Shown here piece after piece: positions 52,543 to 61,257 of a DNA stretch of 62,964 bases. How positions within the stretch are numbered: the stretch's first letter is position 1; the number at the start of each line of letters is the position of its first letter. The notes under the pieces are model-generated. The model did no database searches. It worked only from the letters and a program-made list of their open reading frames with translations, and had not been told where the DNA came from. Made by a program: the position numbers and the translations under genes. Origin of the DNA: Methylobacterium variabile (GTDB taxonomy: Bacteria > Pseudomonadota > Alphaproteobacteria > Rhizobiales > Beijerinckiaceae); NCBI RefSeq assembly GCF_001043975.1, contig NZ_LABY01000046.1:1-62964 (forward strand), given 5' to 3'.

Positions 52543-52646
52543 GTCGTTCCGGGGCGGCGCTCCGGGTCCCGGAAAGGGCACGGAGCGGCCGACGGCCCGT
52601 CGGGTAAGCCGACCGCGCTCACGCTCGGGGCGGCCCGGGAATGACC
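52543..52646. repeat. Degenerate REP-like pair
   Basis: GTCGTTCCGGGGCGGCGCTC followed by CGGGTCCCGGAAAGG, and, after about 50 bases, GGGGCGGCCCGGGAATGAC in inverted sense. It is a worn copy of the composite repeat, between the convergent DUF6894-like and chemoreceptor genes. Confidence 0.5.
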
Positions 52647-52700
52647 CGGGCGAGATCGAGCCCGTCGACGATCTCCCCGCGACGGGCGCCCCCGGGAGTC

Positions 52701-54689
52701 CTACGCCGCCTTGATCTCGGCGACGAAGCCGCCGATCTCGCGCTCGAGCGTCGCGGCCTGATGCGCGAGGTCCCGGGCGGCGCGCAGCACCTGGTCGGCG
52801 GTGCCGCCGGTGCGGTCGGCACCCTGCTGCACCGCGTCGATGTGGCCGGACACCACCTGGGTGCTGTGGGCGGCGTCCTGCACGTTGCGGGCGATCTCGC
52901 CGGTGGCGGCGCTCTGGCGCTGCATCGCCGTCGCGACGCTGGTCGCGATGGCGTTCATGTCCCGGATCGTCCCGCCGATCGTCTCGATCGCCTGCACGGC
53001 CTGGGCGGTCTGGGCCTGGATGCTGCCGACCTGCCCGGCGATCGCCTCCGTCGCCTGAGCCGTGCGGGTGGCGAGGTCCTTCACCTCGGCCGCCACCACG
53101 GCGAAGCCGCGGCCCGCCTCCCCGGCCCGCGCCGCCTCGATCGTCGCGTTCAGGGCCAGCAGGTTGGTCCGGCCGGCGATGCTGGTGATGAGCTGGACCA
53201 CGTCGCCGATCTGCTGCGCCCCTGCGGCGAGCGCCCGGATCGTCGCTTCCGTGCGGGCGGCCTCCGCGTCGGCGCGGCCCGCGATCACCGAGGAGTGCCC
53301 GACCTGCTGCACGATCTCGCGGATGCTGGCGGAGAGCTCGTCCGTCGCGCTCGCGACGCCGCTGACGTTGGCGGAGGTCTGGCTCGCGGCCTCCGCCACG
53401 CCGGCCGACAGGCTCGAGGCCTGGGCGGCCGAGGTCGACAGGTTGTGCGCCGCGCCCTCCATCTCGCCCGCCGCGGCGGTCAGGGTCGCGATCAGCGCCG
53501 AGACCTTGCCCTCGAAGCCGCGCGTCAGCTCCTCGAGGAGCCGCGCCCGGTGCACCTTCGCGTCGGTGTCCTGGCGCTGCAGGGCGTCGCGGTGCTCGGC
53601 CTCGACGAGCCCATCGCGGAACTGCGCGACGGTGCGCGCCATGGCGCCGATCTCGTCGGCCCGGTCGGTGCCCGGCACCTCGACCGCCCGCGCGCCGCCG
53701 CCGAGCGCCGCCATGGCCCCCGACAGGCGGTGGAGCGGCCCAGCGATCGAGCCGGCGAGGCGGAGCGAGATCCCGATCCCGAGGAGCACGATGCCGGCCG
53801 CCTTGGCGAGGAAGGCCGTGGTGCCCTGCTCCACGCTGCGGGCGAAGGTCTGCTCGTGCTCCAGCGCGCCGCGGTTCACCGCCGCCAGCAGCGCCTGGGA
53901 CGCCTGCATCGACTGGTCCCGGGCGGCGCGGGAGAGCGTCAGGTGCTTGCCCCACTCCGCCGAGAGTGCGGAGGCGCGCTCGAGGCCGGCGCGCCAGGCG
54001 GTCAGCTTCGCGGCGAGGTCGGCATTCGCCTGGAGCCGGGCCTGGCCCGCCGCCGCGGACTGGCCCGCCGCCGCGGCGTGCTTCACCTCGCCCGCGGCCC
54101 TGAACAGCGCGACCTGCTCGCGGGCGGACTGGAACGCCTCGGCGACGCCGTTCAGCATCCGGGCCTGCTCGAGGTCGCCGGCCTCGAAGGCGCGGGTGCG
54201 CCGCTGCGACAGGGCCTGGGCGATCCGCTCGCCTGCCTGATCGATCTCGCGGCCGAGGAGCGCCGCCTCCTCCTCCTTGATCCGCGCGAGGGTGGCGTAT
54301 TCGGCGCCGTAGCTGCGCAGGGCCGTGGCGATCGTGCCGCTGAGGGCGAGCTCGTCGGGCGCGAGCCCGACGGCCGCGCCGCGCTCGATCAGGCCGACGG
54401 ACTTGTCGAGGAGGTCGCGCGCCGTCTTGAAGACCGCCGGATCGAAGCGCTGGAGCCAGCGGCTCAGCTCGAACCGCGCCTGCATCATCGCCATGTCGAC
54501 GGCGCGGACGTGCTCGATCTTGGCCCGGTTGTGCTGGTACTCGGCGAAGCTCGCGTTCACCTGCGCCACCAGCACGTAGCCGGAGACCGCCACCCCGACG
54601 GTGGTCGCCAGGATCACGCCGAAGCCGGCGAAGATTCGCGCCTTGATCGACAGGCGCGCCAGGCGCCCGCTCCTGAACCACGTCCGCAT
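52701..54689 (-). CDS. Membrane methyl-accepting chemotaxis protein
   Basis: A 662-residue chemoreceptor. The first membrane helix ([22 protein letters not shown], about 18-40) is followed by a long helical periplasmic sensor of about 250 residues. The second membrane helix ([22 protein letters not shown]) comes near 300, then a HAMP domain and the signalling domain with [24 protein letters not shown] (around 510-530). The tip has GRTN where most MCPs have DQTN, a small deviation at the kinase-contact site. The sensor looks like an all-helical bundle; the ligand is unknown. The ATG at 54689 is a normal start and longer readings are not supported. Confidence 0.9.
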   Translation of the reverse strand: MRTWFRSGRLARLSIKARIFAGFGVILATTVGVAVSGYVLVAQVNASFAEYQHNRAKIEHVRAVDMAMMQARFELSRWLQRFDPAVFKTARDLLDKSVGLIERGAAVGLAPDELALSGTIATALRSYGAEYATLARIKEEEAALLGREIDQAGERIAQALSQRRTRAFEAGDLEQARMLNGVAEAFQSAREQVALFRAAGEVKHAAAAGQSAAAGQARLQANADLAAKLTAWRAGLERASALSAEWGKHLTLSRAARDQSMQASQALLAAVNRGALEHEQTFARSVEQGTTAFLAKAAGIVLLGIGISLRLAGSIAGPLHRLSGAMAALGGGARAVEVPGTDRADEIGAMARTVAQFRDGLVEAEHRDALQRQDTDAKVHRARLLEELTRGFEGKVSALIATLTAAAGEMEGAAHNLSTSAAQASSLSAGVAEAASQTSANVSGVASATDELSASIREIVQQVGHSSVIAGRADAEAARTEATIRALAAGAQQIGDVVQLITSIAGRTNLLALNATIEAARAGEAGRGFAVVAAEVKDLATRTAQATEAIAGQVGSIQAQTAQAVQAIETIGGTIRDMNAIATSVATAMQRQSAATGEIARNVQDAAHSTQVVSGHIDAVQQGADRTGGTADQVLRAARDLAHQAATLEREIGGFVAEIKAA

Positions 54690-54882
54690 CGGTCCCGTCG
54701 CCCCGCTTTCGGCCCACGTCGGCGGGAAAATGACTACTTTCCGCTAAGGCAGGCTTAACGGGCTGAACGATGGGCTGTTTTCGATTTCGCCGCATTGATC
54801 GACCGGTGAACGGCGAGTTCGGCTTGCAGCCGCCGAGACGACGGAGCGATGACAGTGTGACGACGTCGGCTATAGTTCCGGA

Positions 54883-55239
54883 TCATCCACCCTCACGGCT
54901 TCCGGCCGCGTCGAAGCCGGCGACGTACCGCCTCGGCGCGATCGCGCGCCAGCGGCGCAGCAGGAACGGGGACAGCTGCGCCGGCGCGAGGGGACCGAGC
55001 CGCGCCAGCACGCTCGAATAGCCTTCGTAGTGCGGTGTCGTGTGGAAGACCCGGGGATCGGCCTCGATCAGCATGTCCCGTTCGTCCGCGCCCACTCCGG
55101 GGAGCACCAGGCTGTCGTCCTCGCGGCGCAGCCGGGTCAGGAGCTTGCGCCTCACCTTCAGCGCCGGGGTGCCGTAGGACGTCGCGACCTCGACCTCCGG
55201 GAGCCTCCGGCCGAGCGCGACCACGTCCTCCCACGTCAT
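54883..55239 (-). CDS. MmcQ/YjbR-family protein
   Basis: A 118-residue protein of the MmcQ/YjbR family. Its N-terminus TWEDVVALGRRLPEVEVATSYG-like segment (split around SYGTPALKVRRKLL) is the family hallmark, followed by RDMLIEADPRVFHTTPHYEGYSSVLARL and a C-terminal helix RRWRAIAPRR. The fold is a CyaY-like/double-wing DNA-binding-like domain, but its role is not established. The ATG at 55239 follows GAGGAGGGA, so the seven extra codons upstream are excluded. It lies downstream of flbD on the same strand. Confidence 0.78.
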   Translation of the reverse strand: MTWEDVVALGRRLPEVEVATSYGTPALKVRRKLLTRLRREDDSLVLPGVGADERDMLIEADPRVFHTTPHYEGYSSVLARLGPLAPAQLSPFLLRRWRAIAPRRYVAGFDAAGSREGG

Positions 55240-55281
55240 CGCCGTCCCTCCTCCGCCCATCCCGGATCGCCGCCCCGGCGG

Positions 55282-56646
55282 TCAGCCATAGGCTGCGAGC
55301 GCCCGGGTGTGGCCCGGCTCGGCGACCGGGATGCCGGCACCGGTATACTCGTTGAGCTTGTTGCGCAGGGTACGGATCGAGATGCCGAGGATCTTGGCGG
55401 CGTGGGTGCGGTTGCCGAGGCAGTGATCGAGCGTGTCGAGGATCAGGTCGCGCTCGACCTCCGCCAGGGAGCGGCCGACGAAGCCCCGCGTCACCGCCTC
55501 GGCGGCCTGCACCGCCCGGGCGGCGGCCGTGGCCGGACCGCTGAGGGCCTCGCCCTCGGGCGAGCGGATGGCGTCGGTGTCGATCTCGGGCCCGCTCGCC
55601 AGCAGCACCGCCCGGTGCAGGGTGTTCTCCAGCTCGCGCACGTTGCCGGGCCAGGGGCTCTGGGCGACGAGGCGGCGGGCCTCGGCGGAGAGCGGCCGGG
55701 GCTCGAGCCCGTTGGCTTCGGCGTACTTGCGGGCGAAGTGGCCGGCGAGCTCGAGGATGTCGGCCGGGCGGTCGCGCAAGGGCGGCAGGCGCAGGTGCAC
55801 CACGTTGAGGCGGTAGAGCAGGTCCTCCCGGAAGGTGCCCTTGCGCGCCTCCTCGGCCAAGTTGCGGTTCGACGTGGCGAGCACCCGGATGTCGACCTTG
55901 ACCGGCTGGGTGCCGCCGACCCGGTCGATCACCCGCTCCTGCAGCGCCCGCAGCAGCTTGGCCTGGAGGCGGACGTCCATCTCGGAGATCTCGTCGAGGA
56001 GCAGCGTGCCGCCGTTCGCTTCCTCGAACCGGCCGATGCGCCGGGCGACCGCCCCCGTGAAGGCGCCCTTCTCGTGGCCGAACAGCTCGGATTCGAGCAG
56101 CGCGTCGGGGATCGCTGCGCAGTTCACGCTGACGAAGGGCTTCTGGGCCCGGTTCGAGCGGACGTGGACGTGGCGCGCCAGCACCTCCTTGCCGGTGCCG
56201 CTCTCGCCGGTGATCAGCACCGAGGCGTCGGAGCGCGCCACCTGCTCGGCGAGCTTGACCACCCGCTCCATCGCGGGATCGCGCCACACGAAGGCCCGCG
56301 CATCCGCCGCCACCGCCTCCAGCACCGCCGCGATCAGCTCGGGGTCGGGCGGCAGCGGGATGTACTCCTTGGCCCCCGCCCGGATCGCCGCCACCGCCGC
56401 CTTCGCGTCCGTGCCGGTGCCGCAGGCCACGACCGGCGTGCGGATGCGCTCCTCGGCGAGCGCCGTCACCAGCGTGCGGATCGGCAGCGACACGTCGACC
56501 ATCACCAGGTCGGCGCCCTTCGCCCGCAGCACGGCGAGGCCCTGCTCGACGCCGTCGGCCTGGGTCACCGCGGCGCCGCGGCTCATCGCGATCCGGGAGG
56601 CGGTGACGAGTTCGCCGTTCAGGCGTCCGATGATCAACAGCCGCAT
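55282..56646 (-). CDS. flbD: Sigma-54-dependent flagellar regulator FlbD
   Basis: A 454-residue bacterial enhancer-binding protein. The N-terminal receiver-like domain (1-115) is degenerate: it starts RLLIIGRLNGEL without the usual acidic pair, keeps an Asp in LVMVDVSL, and has KEYIPLP instead of a KPF-type loop. The AAA+ domain has Walker A GESGTGKE, the sigma54-contact loop GAFTGA (about residue 192), Walker B GGTLLLDEISEMD and the R-finger region. A Fis-type helix-turn-helix ends it (HAAKILGISIRTLRNKLNEY). Caulobacter FlbD has the same odd receiver. GGAG precedes the ATG at 56646. It ends the flagellar block and should activate late flagellar genes. Confidence 0.9.
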   Translation of the reverse strand: MRLLIIGRLNGELVTASRIAMSRGAAVTQADGVEQGLAVLRAKGADLVMVDVSLPIRTLVTALAEERIRTPVVACGTGTDAKAAVAAIRAGAKEYIPLPPDPELIAAVLEAVAADARAFVWRDPAMERVVKLAEQVARSDASVLITGESGTGKEVLARHVHVRSNRAQKPFVSVNCAAIPDALLESELFGHEKGAFTGAVARRIGRFEEANGGTLLLDEISEMDVRLQAKLLRALQERVIDRVGGTQPVKVDIRVLATSNRNLAEEARKGTFREDLLYRLNVVHLRLPPLRDRPADILELAGHFARKYAEANGLEPRPLSAEARRLVAQSPWPGNVRELENTLHRAVLLASGPEIDTDAIRSPEGEALSGPATAAARAVQAAEAVTRGFVGRSLAEVERDLILDTLDHCLGNRTHAAKILGISIRTLRNKLNEYTGAGIPVAEPGHTRALAAYG

Positions 56647-56716
56647 GGCGGGCACTCCGTAGCGTCGGGCGCCCCGTCGGGCGCCGGGTTCGGGTAGGGA
56701 CGGCGGGGACCCGCCG

Positions 56717-57067
56717 TCAGCCCTCGGCCTTGACGATCTCGGTCATCGTCACGCCGAGGCGCTCCTCCACCAGCACCACCTCGCCGCGGGCGACGAGGCG
56801 GTTGTTGACGAAGATGTCGATCGCCTCGCCGACCTTGCGGTCGAGCTCCAGCACCGTGCCGGGGCCGAGGCGCAGCAGGTCGCCGATCGGCATCCGCGAG
56901 GAGCCGAGCACCGCCGAGACCATCACCGGCACGTCGAAGACCTGCTCCAGGTCGGCCGCCGACTTGGCGGCGACCGGCGCGTCGCGCATCACGCTGGCCG
57001 CCGCCGTGTCGAAGGCGAGGTCCGTCTCGCTGAGCTGCGGCAGGCCGAGATCGTTGTCGGAGGTCAT
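56717..57067 (-). CDS. fliN: Flagellar motor switch protein FliN
   Basis: A 116-residue C-ring protein. The N-terminal 40 residues are variable. The SpoA domain follows: VFDVPVMVSAVLGSSRMPIGDLLRLGPGTVLELDRKVGEAIDIFVNNRLVARGEVVLVEERLGVTMTEI in overall pattern (key residues P-I-G-D-L-L at about 60-66, G-P-G-T, E-A-I-D, N-x-L-V-A-R-G-E). With FliM and FliG it forms the switch that binds CheY-P and sets rotation. GAGGTGACCCG precedes the ATG. It follows fliH and precedes flbD on the same strand. Confidence 0.94.
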   Translation of the reverse strand: MTSDNDLGLPQLSETDLAFDTAAASVMRDAPVAAKSAADLEQVFDVPVMVSAVLGSSRMPIGDLLRLGPGTVLELDRKVGEAIDIFVNNRLVARGEVVLVEERLGVTMTEIVKAEG

Positions 57068-57139
57068 CGGGTCACCTCGTGGGGAAATGAGAAATCGGAC
57101 GTGGGCGGCGCGTCGCCCGGCGAAGCGGAGGCCGGGACA

Positions 57140-57811
57140 TCAGAAGCCCGCGGGGGCGGCCGGGTGCGGCGCGGCCGCGCCCTCCCCCAGGGCGGCCAGC
57201 ACCGCGGCCTCGATGGCCGCGCGCTCGCGCACCACGCCCCCGTCGGCCCACTCGATGCGGGCGTCGCCGGGTGCCAGGGCGGGATCGCCGAGGACGATCA
57301 GCCGGCCCTCGTAGCCCCGCTCGCGGGCGAGCCGCGCCACCTGGCGCTCGGTCTCCTCGACCAGGATGTCGTGCACCCGGATGGCCAAGTGCGGCACGCC
57401 GCGCAGGTGCTGCAGCGCCCGCCCCGCGGCTTCCGCGATCGCCGCCACCGGCTGGCTGTCGAGGGCGGCCCCGGCGATCTTGCGCCCGAGCGCCACGGCG
57501 AAGTCGAGGGCCTGGGTCTCCCGCTCGGCGTCCCGGGCGTCGGCGGCGCCGATCATCCCGGCGGCCGCGGCGGCGACCCGGTTGAGGGCGTCGGCAAGCC
57601 GCGCCTGCACCTGCGCCTCGGCCTGGGCGCGGCCCTCCTGCAGGCCGCGGGCGAAGGCCTCGGCCTCGGCCTCGGCGCGCAGCGCCGCCTCGGCCGCGAC
57701 CTCGGCCTCGGCGCGGGCGATCGCCTCGGCCGATCCGGCCTCGTCCCGGGGAGGCTTGCCGCCGGGATGCCGGAAATCGGTGTCGAACAGGAAGCGCCGG
57801 ATCTGCGCCAT
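57140..57811 (-). CDS. fliH: Flagellar export apparatus protein FliH (diverged)
   Basis: A 223-residue protein placed by position and composition. It begins MAQIRRFLFDTDFR and then has a long Ala/Glu/Arg helix (EAIARAEAEVAAEAALRAEAEAEAFARGLQEGRAQAE in pattern), typical of the FliH coiled coil. The C-terminal globular half has HLAIRVHDILVEETERQVARLARERGYEGRLIVLGDPALAPGDARIEW in pattern, where GDARIEW is the conserved FliH/YscL end. FliH holds the FliI ATPase at the export gate. GGGGGAGG precedes the ATG. It sits between fliG and fliN, as in other alphaproteobacteria. Confidence 0.82.
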   Translation of the reverse strand: MAQIRRFLFDTDFRHPGGKPPRDEAGSAEAIARAEAEVAAEAALRAEAEAEAFARGLQEGRAQAEAQVQARLADALNRVAAAAAGMIGAADARDAERETQALDFAVALGRKIAGAALDSQPVAAIAEAAGRALQHLRGVPHLAIRVHDILVEETERQVARLARERGYEGRLIVLGDPALAPGDARIEWADGGVVRERAAIEAAVLAALGEGAAAPHPAAPAGF

Positions 57812-57920
57812 CAGGCAACCTCCCCCGGGCCGCCGGCGAGCGGCGGACGGGAATCCCGGCCCGAGCCAGCGCGGGAGTTGTCTGTCAGGAGCTCGTCGGT
57901 CAGGGTCTCGCGGGCGCGCA

Positions 57921-58967
57921 TCAGTAGACCAGCTCTTCCTCGGCGCTGTTCTTGGCGATCATGATCTCGCCCTTCTCGGCCAGCTCCTTGGCGAGGTCCG
58001 TCATCCGGGACTGGGCCTCGTCGACCTCCTTGAGGCGGATCGGGCCGAGCGAGCCCATCTCGTCCTGCATGTTCTTGGCCGCGCGGCTCGACATGTTGTT
58101 GAAGAAGAACGTCTTGACCGGATCCGAGGCGCCCTTCAGCGCGCGGGCCAGCACGTCGCGGTCGACGCTGCGCATGAGGGTCTGGACGCTGCCGGCGTCG
58201 AGCTTCATCAGGTCGTCGAAGGTGAACATCAGCTGGCGGATCTTCTTCGCCGAGCCGCGGTTCGCCTGGTCGAGGGCGGCCAGGAACCGGATCTCGGTCT
58301 GGCGGTCGAAGGCGTTGAACACGTCCGCGAGCAGCTCGTGGGCGTCGCGCCGGGTGGTCTGGGCGATGGTCGAGACGAACTCGACCCGCAGGATCTCCTC
58401 GATGTGGCGCAGGGCCTCCTTCTGCACCGTCTCCATCCGCAGCATGCGGTTGAGGACGTCGATGGCGAAGTCCTCCGGCAGGATCGTCAGCACCCGGGCG
58501 GCGTAGTCCGAGCGCACCCGCGACAGGATCACCGCGACGGTCTGCGGGTACTCGTTGCGCAGGAACGAGGCCAGGATCTCGGGGTCGATCTGGGTCAGGC
58601 TGGCCCAGACCCGGCGGCCCGAGGCGCCCTTCACCTCGGCCATGATCACCGCGACCTGCTCGGGCGGGAAGATCTTCAGGAGCAGCGACTCGGTGCGCTC
58701 GAAGCTCGAGGTGATGCCGCCGCTTGCCGAGAGCCGGGAGACGAAGTCGATGATCAGGTGCTCGACGACCTCGGCCTCCAGGGAGCCGAGCTGGACCATG
58801 GCGTGCGAGACCTTCTTGATCTCGTCCTCCTCCAGCATCCGCCAGATCGGGGCGCCCTCCTCCTCGCCGAGCAGCAGCAGGAGCGCGGCGGCGCGCTGGG
58901 TGCCGGGCATCTCGGCGAAGGTCGGGCCCAGGGAGGGGCGAGGGACCGGCATCGGGGTCGCGGCCAT
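57921..58967 (-). CDS. fliG: Flagellar motor switch protein FliG
   Basis: A 348-residue C-ring protein. The N-terminal domain (GTQRAAALLLLLGEEEGAPI) contacts FliF, the middle has FPPEQVAVIMAEVKGASGRRVWASL, and the C-terminal torque domain has IRQLMFTFDDLMKLDAGSVQTL (around 240-260) with the charged residues that meet the stator: RDVLARALKGASDP, and FFNNMSSRAAKNMQDEMGSLGPIRLKEVDEAQ in pattern. Its length fits FliG. It follows fliF by 78 bases and precedes fliH by 109. Confidence 0.95.
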   Translation of the reverse strand: MAATPMPVPRPSLGPTFAEMPGTQRAAALLLLLGEEEGAPIWRMLEEDEIKKVSHAMVQLGSLEAEVVEHLIIDFVSRLSASGGITSSFERTESLLLKIFPPEQVAVIMAEVKGASGRRVWASLTQIDPEILASFLRNEYPQTVAVILSRVRSDYAARVLTILPEDFAIDVLNRMLRMETVQKEALRHIEEILRVEFVSTIAQTTRRDAHELLADVFNAFDRQTEIRFLAALDQANRGSAKKIRQLMFTFDDLMKLDAGSVQTLMRSVDRDVLARALKGASDPVKTFFFNNMSSRAAKNMQDEMGSLGPIRLKEVDEAQSRMTDLAKELAEKGEIMIAKNSAEEELVY

Positions 58968-59045
58968 GGCGTCAGCTCATCCTCGGACGGGTCTGAAGTC
59001 TCGAAGGTCCGGGCGCGCCGGACCGGCATCCACTGCCCGGCGGGC

Positions 59046-60692
59046 TCAGCGGTCGTTGATCCAGGTGCGCAGCACCTCGACCGTCTCGGTCGGGTTGGTC
59101 TTCACGATGTCGACGACGCGCTCGATCGTCTCGGCCTGGACCTTGCCGTTGATCTTGGCGAACTCGACCAGGCGCCGGGCCGGGCTCTCGGGAATCGTGA
59201 TCTCGGACTGGAGCGAGGCCGTCCCGCCCTCGACCGCCATCACCAGGCCGGGCTCGGCGAGCACCGAGACCGGCGCCAGGACCGGCGTCTCCGAGGCGAC
59301 GACCCGCTGCACCAGCGGACGCACCACCGTCATCAGCACCACGAGCCCGAGGAGGAGGAGCACCGTCATCTCGGCGATCCGCAGCACGTCCTCCTTGGTC
59401 GGCTGGAGCAGGGAGGCGAGGAGGCCCGGCTCCTGCAGCTCCGCCACCGCCGGGGTCTCGGCGAAGCGCAGGTTCACCACCTCGACCTGGTCGCCCCGGG
59501 CCTTGTCGTAGCCGACGGTGCTGCGCACGAGGGCGGTGATGCGCTCGAGCTCCGCCGCCGGCCGCGGGGCGTAGGCCGGCTTGCCGTCCGGGCCCGCCGC
59601 GTAGGTGCCGTCGATCAGCACCGCCACCGACAGGCGCTTGACGCGGCCGCCCTCGTTCACCTCCGTGCGGGTGACCCGGGAGATCTCGTAGTTCGTGGTC
59701 TCCTCGTTCTTGTTCGAGGCCTCGCGGGGGCCCTGTTGCTGCTGGCCCTGGTTGGCCCCCGGCAGCTCGTTGCCGACGGTGACGCCGGTCTCGTTGGCCT
59801 GCGTCTGCTGGCTCTCGGTCCGCGTCTGGGTCGAGCGCACCACCCGGCTCTCGGGATCGAAGGTCTCGGAGCGGCTCTCGACCCGGTTGGCGTCGAGCTC
59901 GGCCGTCACCTGGACCCGCGCCCGTCCCGAGCCGACGATGCCGGCCACGATCTCCTCGACCTGCGCCCGCAGGCGCCGCTCGAGGCCGGTCTGGCGCTCG
60001 TCGAGGCCGATCCCCGCCTGGTCCTCCGCGCCGCGGGCGCCGTCGGCGAGGAGCCGCCCGCGCTCGTCGACGATCGAGATCCGCTCGGGCTTGAGCCCCT
60101 CGACCGCCGAGGCGACGAGGTGGCGCACCGCCCGGACCTGGCCCGGGTCGAGGTCGCCGGCGAGGCGGACCACGATCGACGCGCTCGGCGCCTCGCGGTC
60201 GCGGGCGAAGAGCCGGCGCTCGGGCAGGACGAGGTGGACCCGCGCCGCCTGCACCCGGCCGATCGCCCGGATCGAGCGGGCGAGCTCGCCCTCCAGCGCC
60301 CGCAGGTGGTTGACGTTCTGCACGAAGCTGGTGGTCGAGAACGCGTCGCCCTTGTCGAAGATCTCGTAGCCCACGCCGCCGGCGCTCGGCAGGCCCTTGG
60401 CGGCGAGGTCCATGCGCAGCCGCGCCAGGTCCGCCCGCGGCGCCATCACGGTCTGGCCGGCATCGCCCCTGGTCTCGTAGCGGATGCCCCGCGTCTCCAG
60501 GTCGCGCACCACCGCGCCGGCATCCTGCACCGACAGGTCGCTGTAGAGCACCCCCATCTCGGGGCGCGACACCCGCAGGATGACGAAGGCGAAGAAGCCG
60601 ATGAGCGCGAGGGTCACCGCACCCATCGCGGCGAGCCGCGCGGGCCCGAGCTTCGCCACAAGATCGAGGACCGGCTTCACGACGTCACGCAC
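59046..60692 (-). CDS. fliF: Flagellar MS-ring protein FliF
   Basis: A 548-residue membrane ring protein. Membrane helix 1 (LAAMGAVTLALIGFFAFVIL) is followed by ring-building motif 1 (MGVLYSDLSVQDAGAVVRDL) and motif 2 (GDAFSTTSFVQNVNHLRALEGELARSI in pattern, then VQAARVHLVLPERRLF). The charged/Gln-rich beta-collar (NQGQQQQGPREASNKNEETTNYE in pattern), membrane helix 2 (MTVLLLLGLVVLMTVV) and the FliG-binding tail (ETIERVVDIVKTNPTETVEVLRTWIND in pattern) follow. The start is uncertain: GTG at 60692 is my choice; TTG at 60725 or GTG at 60680 are possible. A CtrA-box-like site lies at 60743-60757. Confidence 0.93.
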   Translation of the reverse strand: MRDVVKPVLDLVAKLGPARLAAMGAVTLALIGFFAFVILRVSRPEMGVLYSDLSVQDAGAVVRDLETRGIRYETRGDAGQTVMAPRADLARLRMDLAAKGLPSAGGVGYEIFDKGDAFSTTSFVQNVNHLRALEGELARSIRAIGRVQAARVHLVLPERRLFARDREAPSASIVVRLAGDLDPGQVRAVRHLVASAVEGLKPERISIVDERGRLLADGARGAEDQAGIGLDERQTGLERRLRAQVEEIVAGIVGSGRARVQVTAELDANRVESRSETFDPESRVVRSTQTRTESQQTQANETGVTVGNELPGANQGQQQQGPREASNKNEETTNYEISRVTRTEVNEGGRVKRLSVAVLIDGTYAAGPDGKPAYAPRPAAELERITALVRSTVGYDKARGDQVEVVNLRFAETPAVAELQEPGLLASLLQPTKEDVLRIAEMTVLLLLGLVVLMTVVRPLVQRVVASETPVLAPVSVLAEPGLVMAVEGGTASLQSEITIPESPARRLVEFAKINGKVQAETIERVVDIVKTNPTETVEVLRTWINDR

Positions 60693-60742
60693 CCGCCACC
60701 CGGAGCCACGGCGGCCCCAGGGCAAAATTTGCCGGGTCGTGG

Positions 60743-60757
60743 TTATGATGTGGTTAA
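60743..60757 (-). promoter_or_regulatory. Candidate CtrA box upstream of fliF
   Basis: On the minus strand this reads TTAA-CCACATC-ATAA, one base off the CtrA consensus TTAA-N7-TTAA. It lies 18-50 bases upstream of the possible fliF starts. In Caulobacter CtrA switches on early flagellar operons, so position and context agree. Confidence 0.45.
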
Positions 60758-60869
60758 CGGAACGCGATCGGACGCGCGCAAGCCCGGGACATCGCGCGCT
60801 CCAACTGGAGGGCGTGGTGTCCCGGGCCCGTGACGGGACCGGTCCGGGGCGCGGGGAGCCGCGCCCGGC

Positions 60870-61145
60870 TTACTGCCGGTAGTGCTGGATCCGGGTCGTG
60901 CGCAGGCCGGCGAGGCCGTGCTGCTCGATCGAGTATTGCCAGCTCAGGAATTCCTCGGTGGTCAGCGTGTAGCGCTGGCACGCTTCCTCGAGGCTCAGGA
61001 GCCCGCCGCGCACCGCGGCCACGACCTCGGCCTTGCGGCGGATCACCCATCGGCGCGTGTCGGTCGGGGGGAGGTCCGCGATGGTCAGCGGACTTCCATC
61101 GGGCCCGATGACGTACTTCACCCTCGGGCGATGCGGTTCGGTCAT
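60870..61145 (-). CDS. sciP: CtrA-inhibitory protein SciP (DUF1153)
   Basis: A 91-residue helix-turn-helix protein. It starts MTEPHRPRVKYVIGPDGSPL and has TIADLPPTDTRRWVIRRKAEVVAAVRGGLLSLEEACQRYTLTTEEFLSWQ in pattern, the compact DUF1153 fold. The end is SIEQHGLAGLRTTRIQHYRQ. The size and near-universal motifs of SciP make this call firm. In Caulobacter SciP binds CtrA at its promoters in late cell cycle and stops activation. The ATG at 61145 gives the usual length; 44 extra upstream codons are not family-like. It lies between flgD and fliF on the same strand. Confidence 0.93.
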   Translation of the reverse strand: MTEPHRPRVKYVIGPDGSPLTIADLPPTDTRRWVIRRKAEVVAAVRGGLLSLEEACQRYTLTTEEFLSWQYSIEQHGLAGLRTTRIQHYRQ

Positions 61146-61197
61146 GATACGCTCTACACTCGACTGACCTGTCGAGACCGAAGCTAGGCACCCGCGC

Positions 61198-61212
61198 TTA
61201 AGATTGCTTGAA
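61198..61212 (-). promoter_or_regulatory. Candidate CtrA box upstream of sciP
   Basis: On the minus strand this reads TTCA-AGCAATC-TTAA, one base off TTAA-N7-TTAA. It lies 53-67 bases upstream of the sciP start, a fitting place for activation by CtrA. The surrounding segment is AT-rich for this genome. Confidence 0.4.
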
Positions 61213-61257
61213 TCATTTCCCTCGCATGTGATTCGTAATCCACAGCAATCCACCGAA

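Noticed and set aside
52438..54795. 785-codon minus-strand frame overlapping the chemoreceptor
   Set aside because: Arg/Gly/Pro-rich shadow in another frame of the real chemoreceptor gene. It has no ribosome site or motif.
57366..60833. Open frame of 1155 codons on the plus strand across the flagellar genes
   Set aside because: It is antisense to fliH, fliG and fliF, whose proteins are clearly recognisable. Long antisense frames are common in DNA with about 70% GC.
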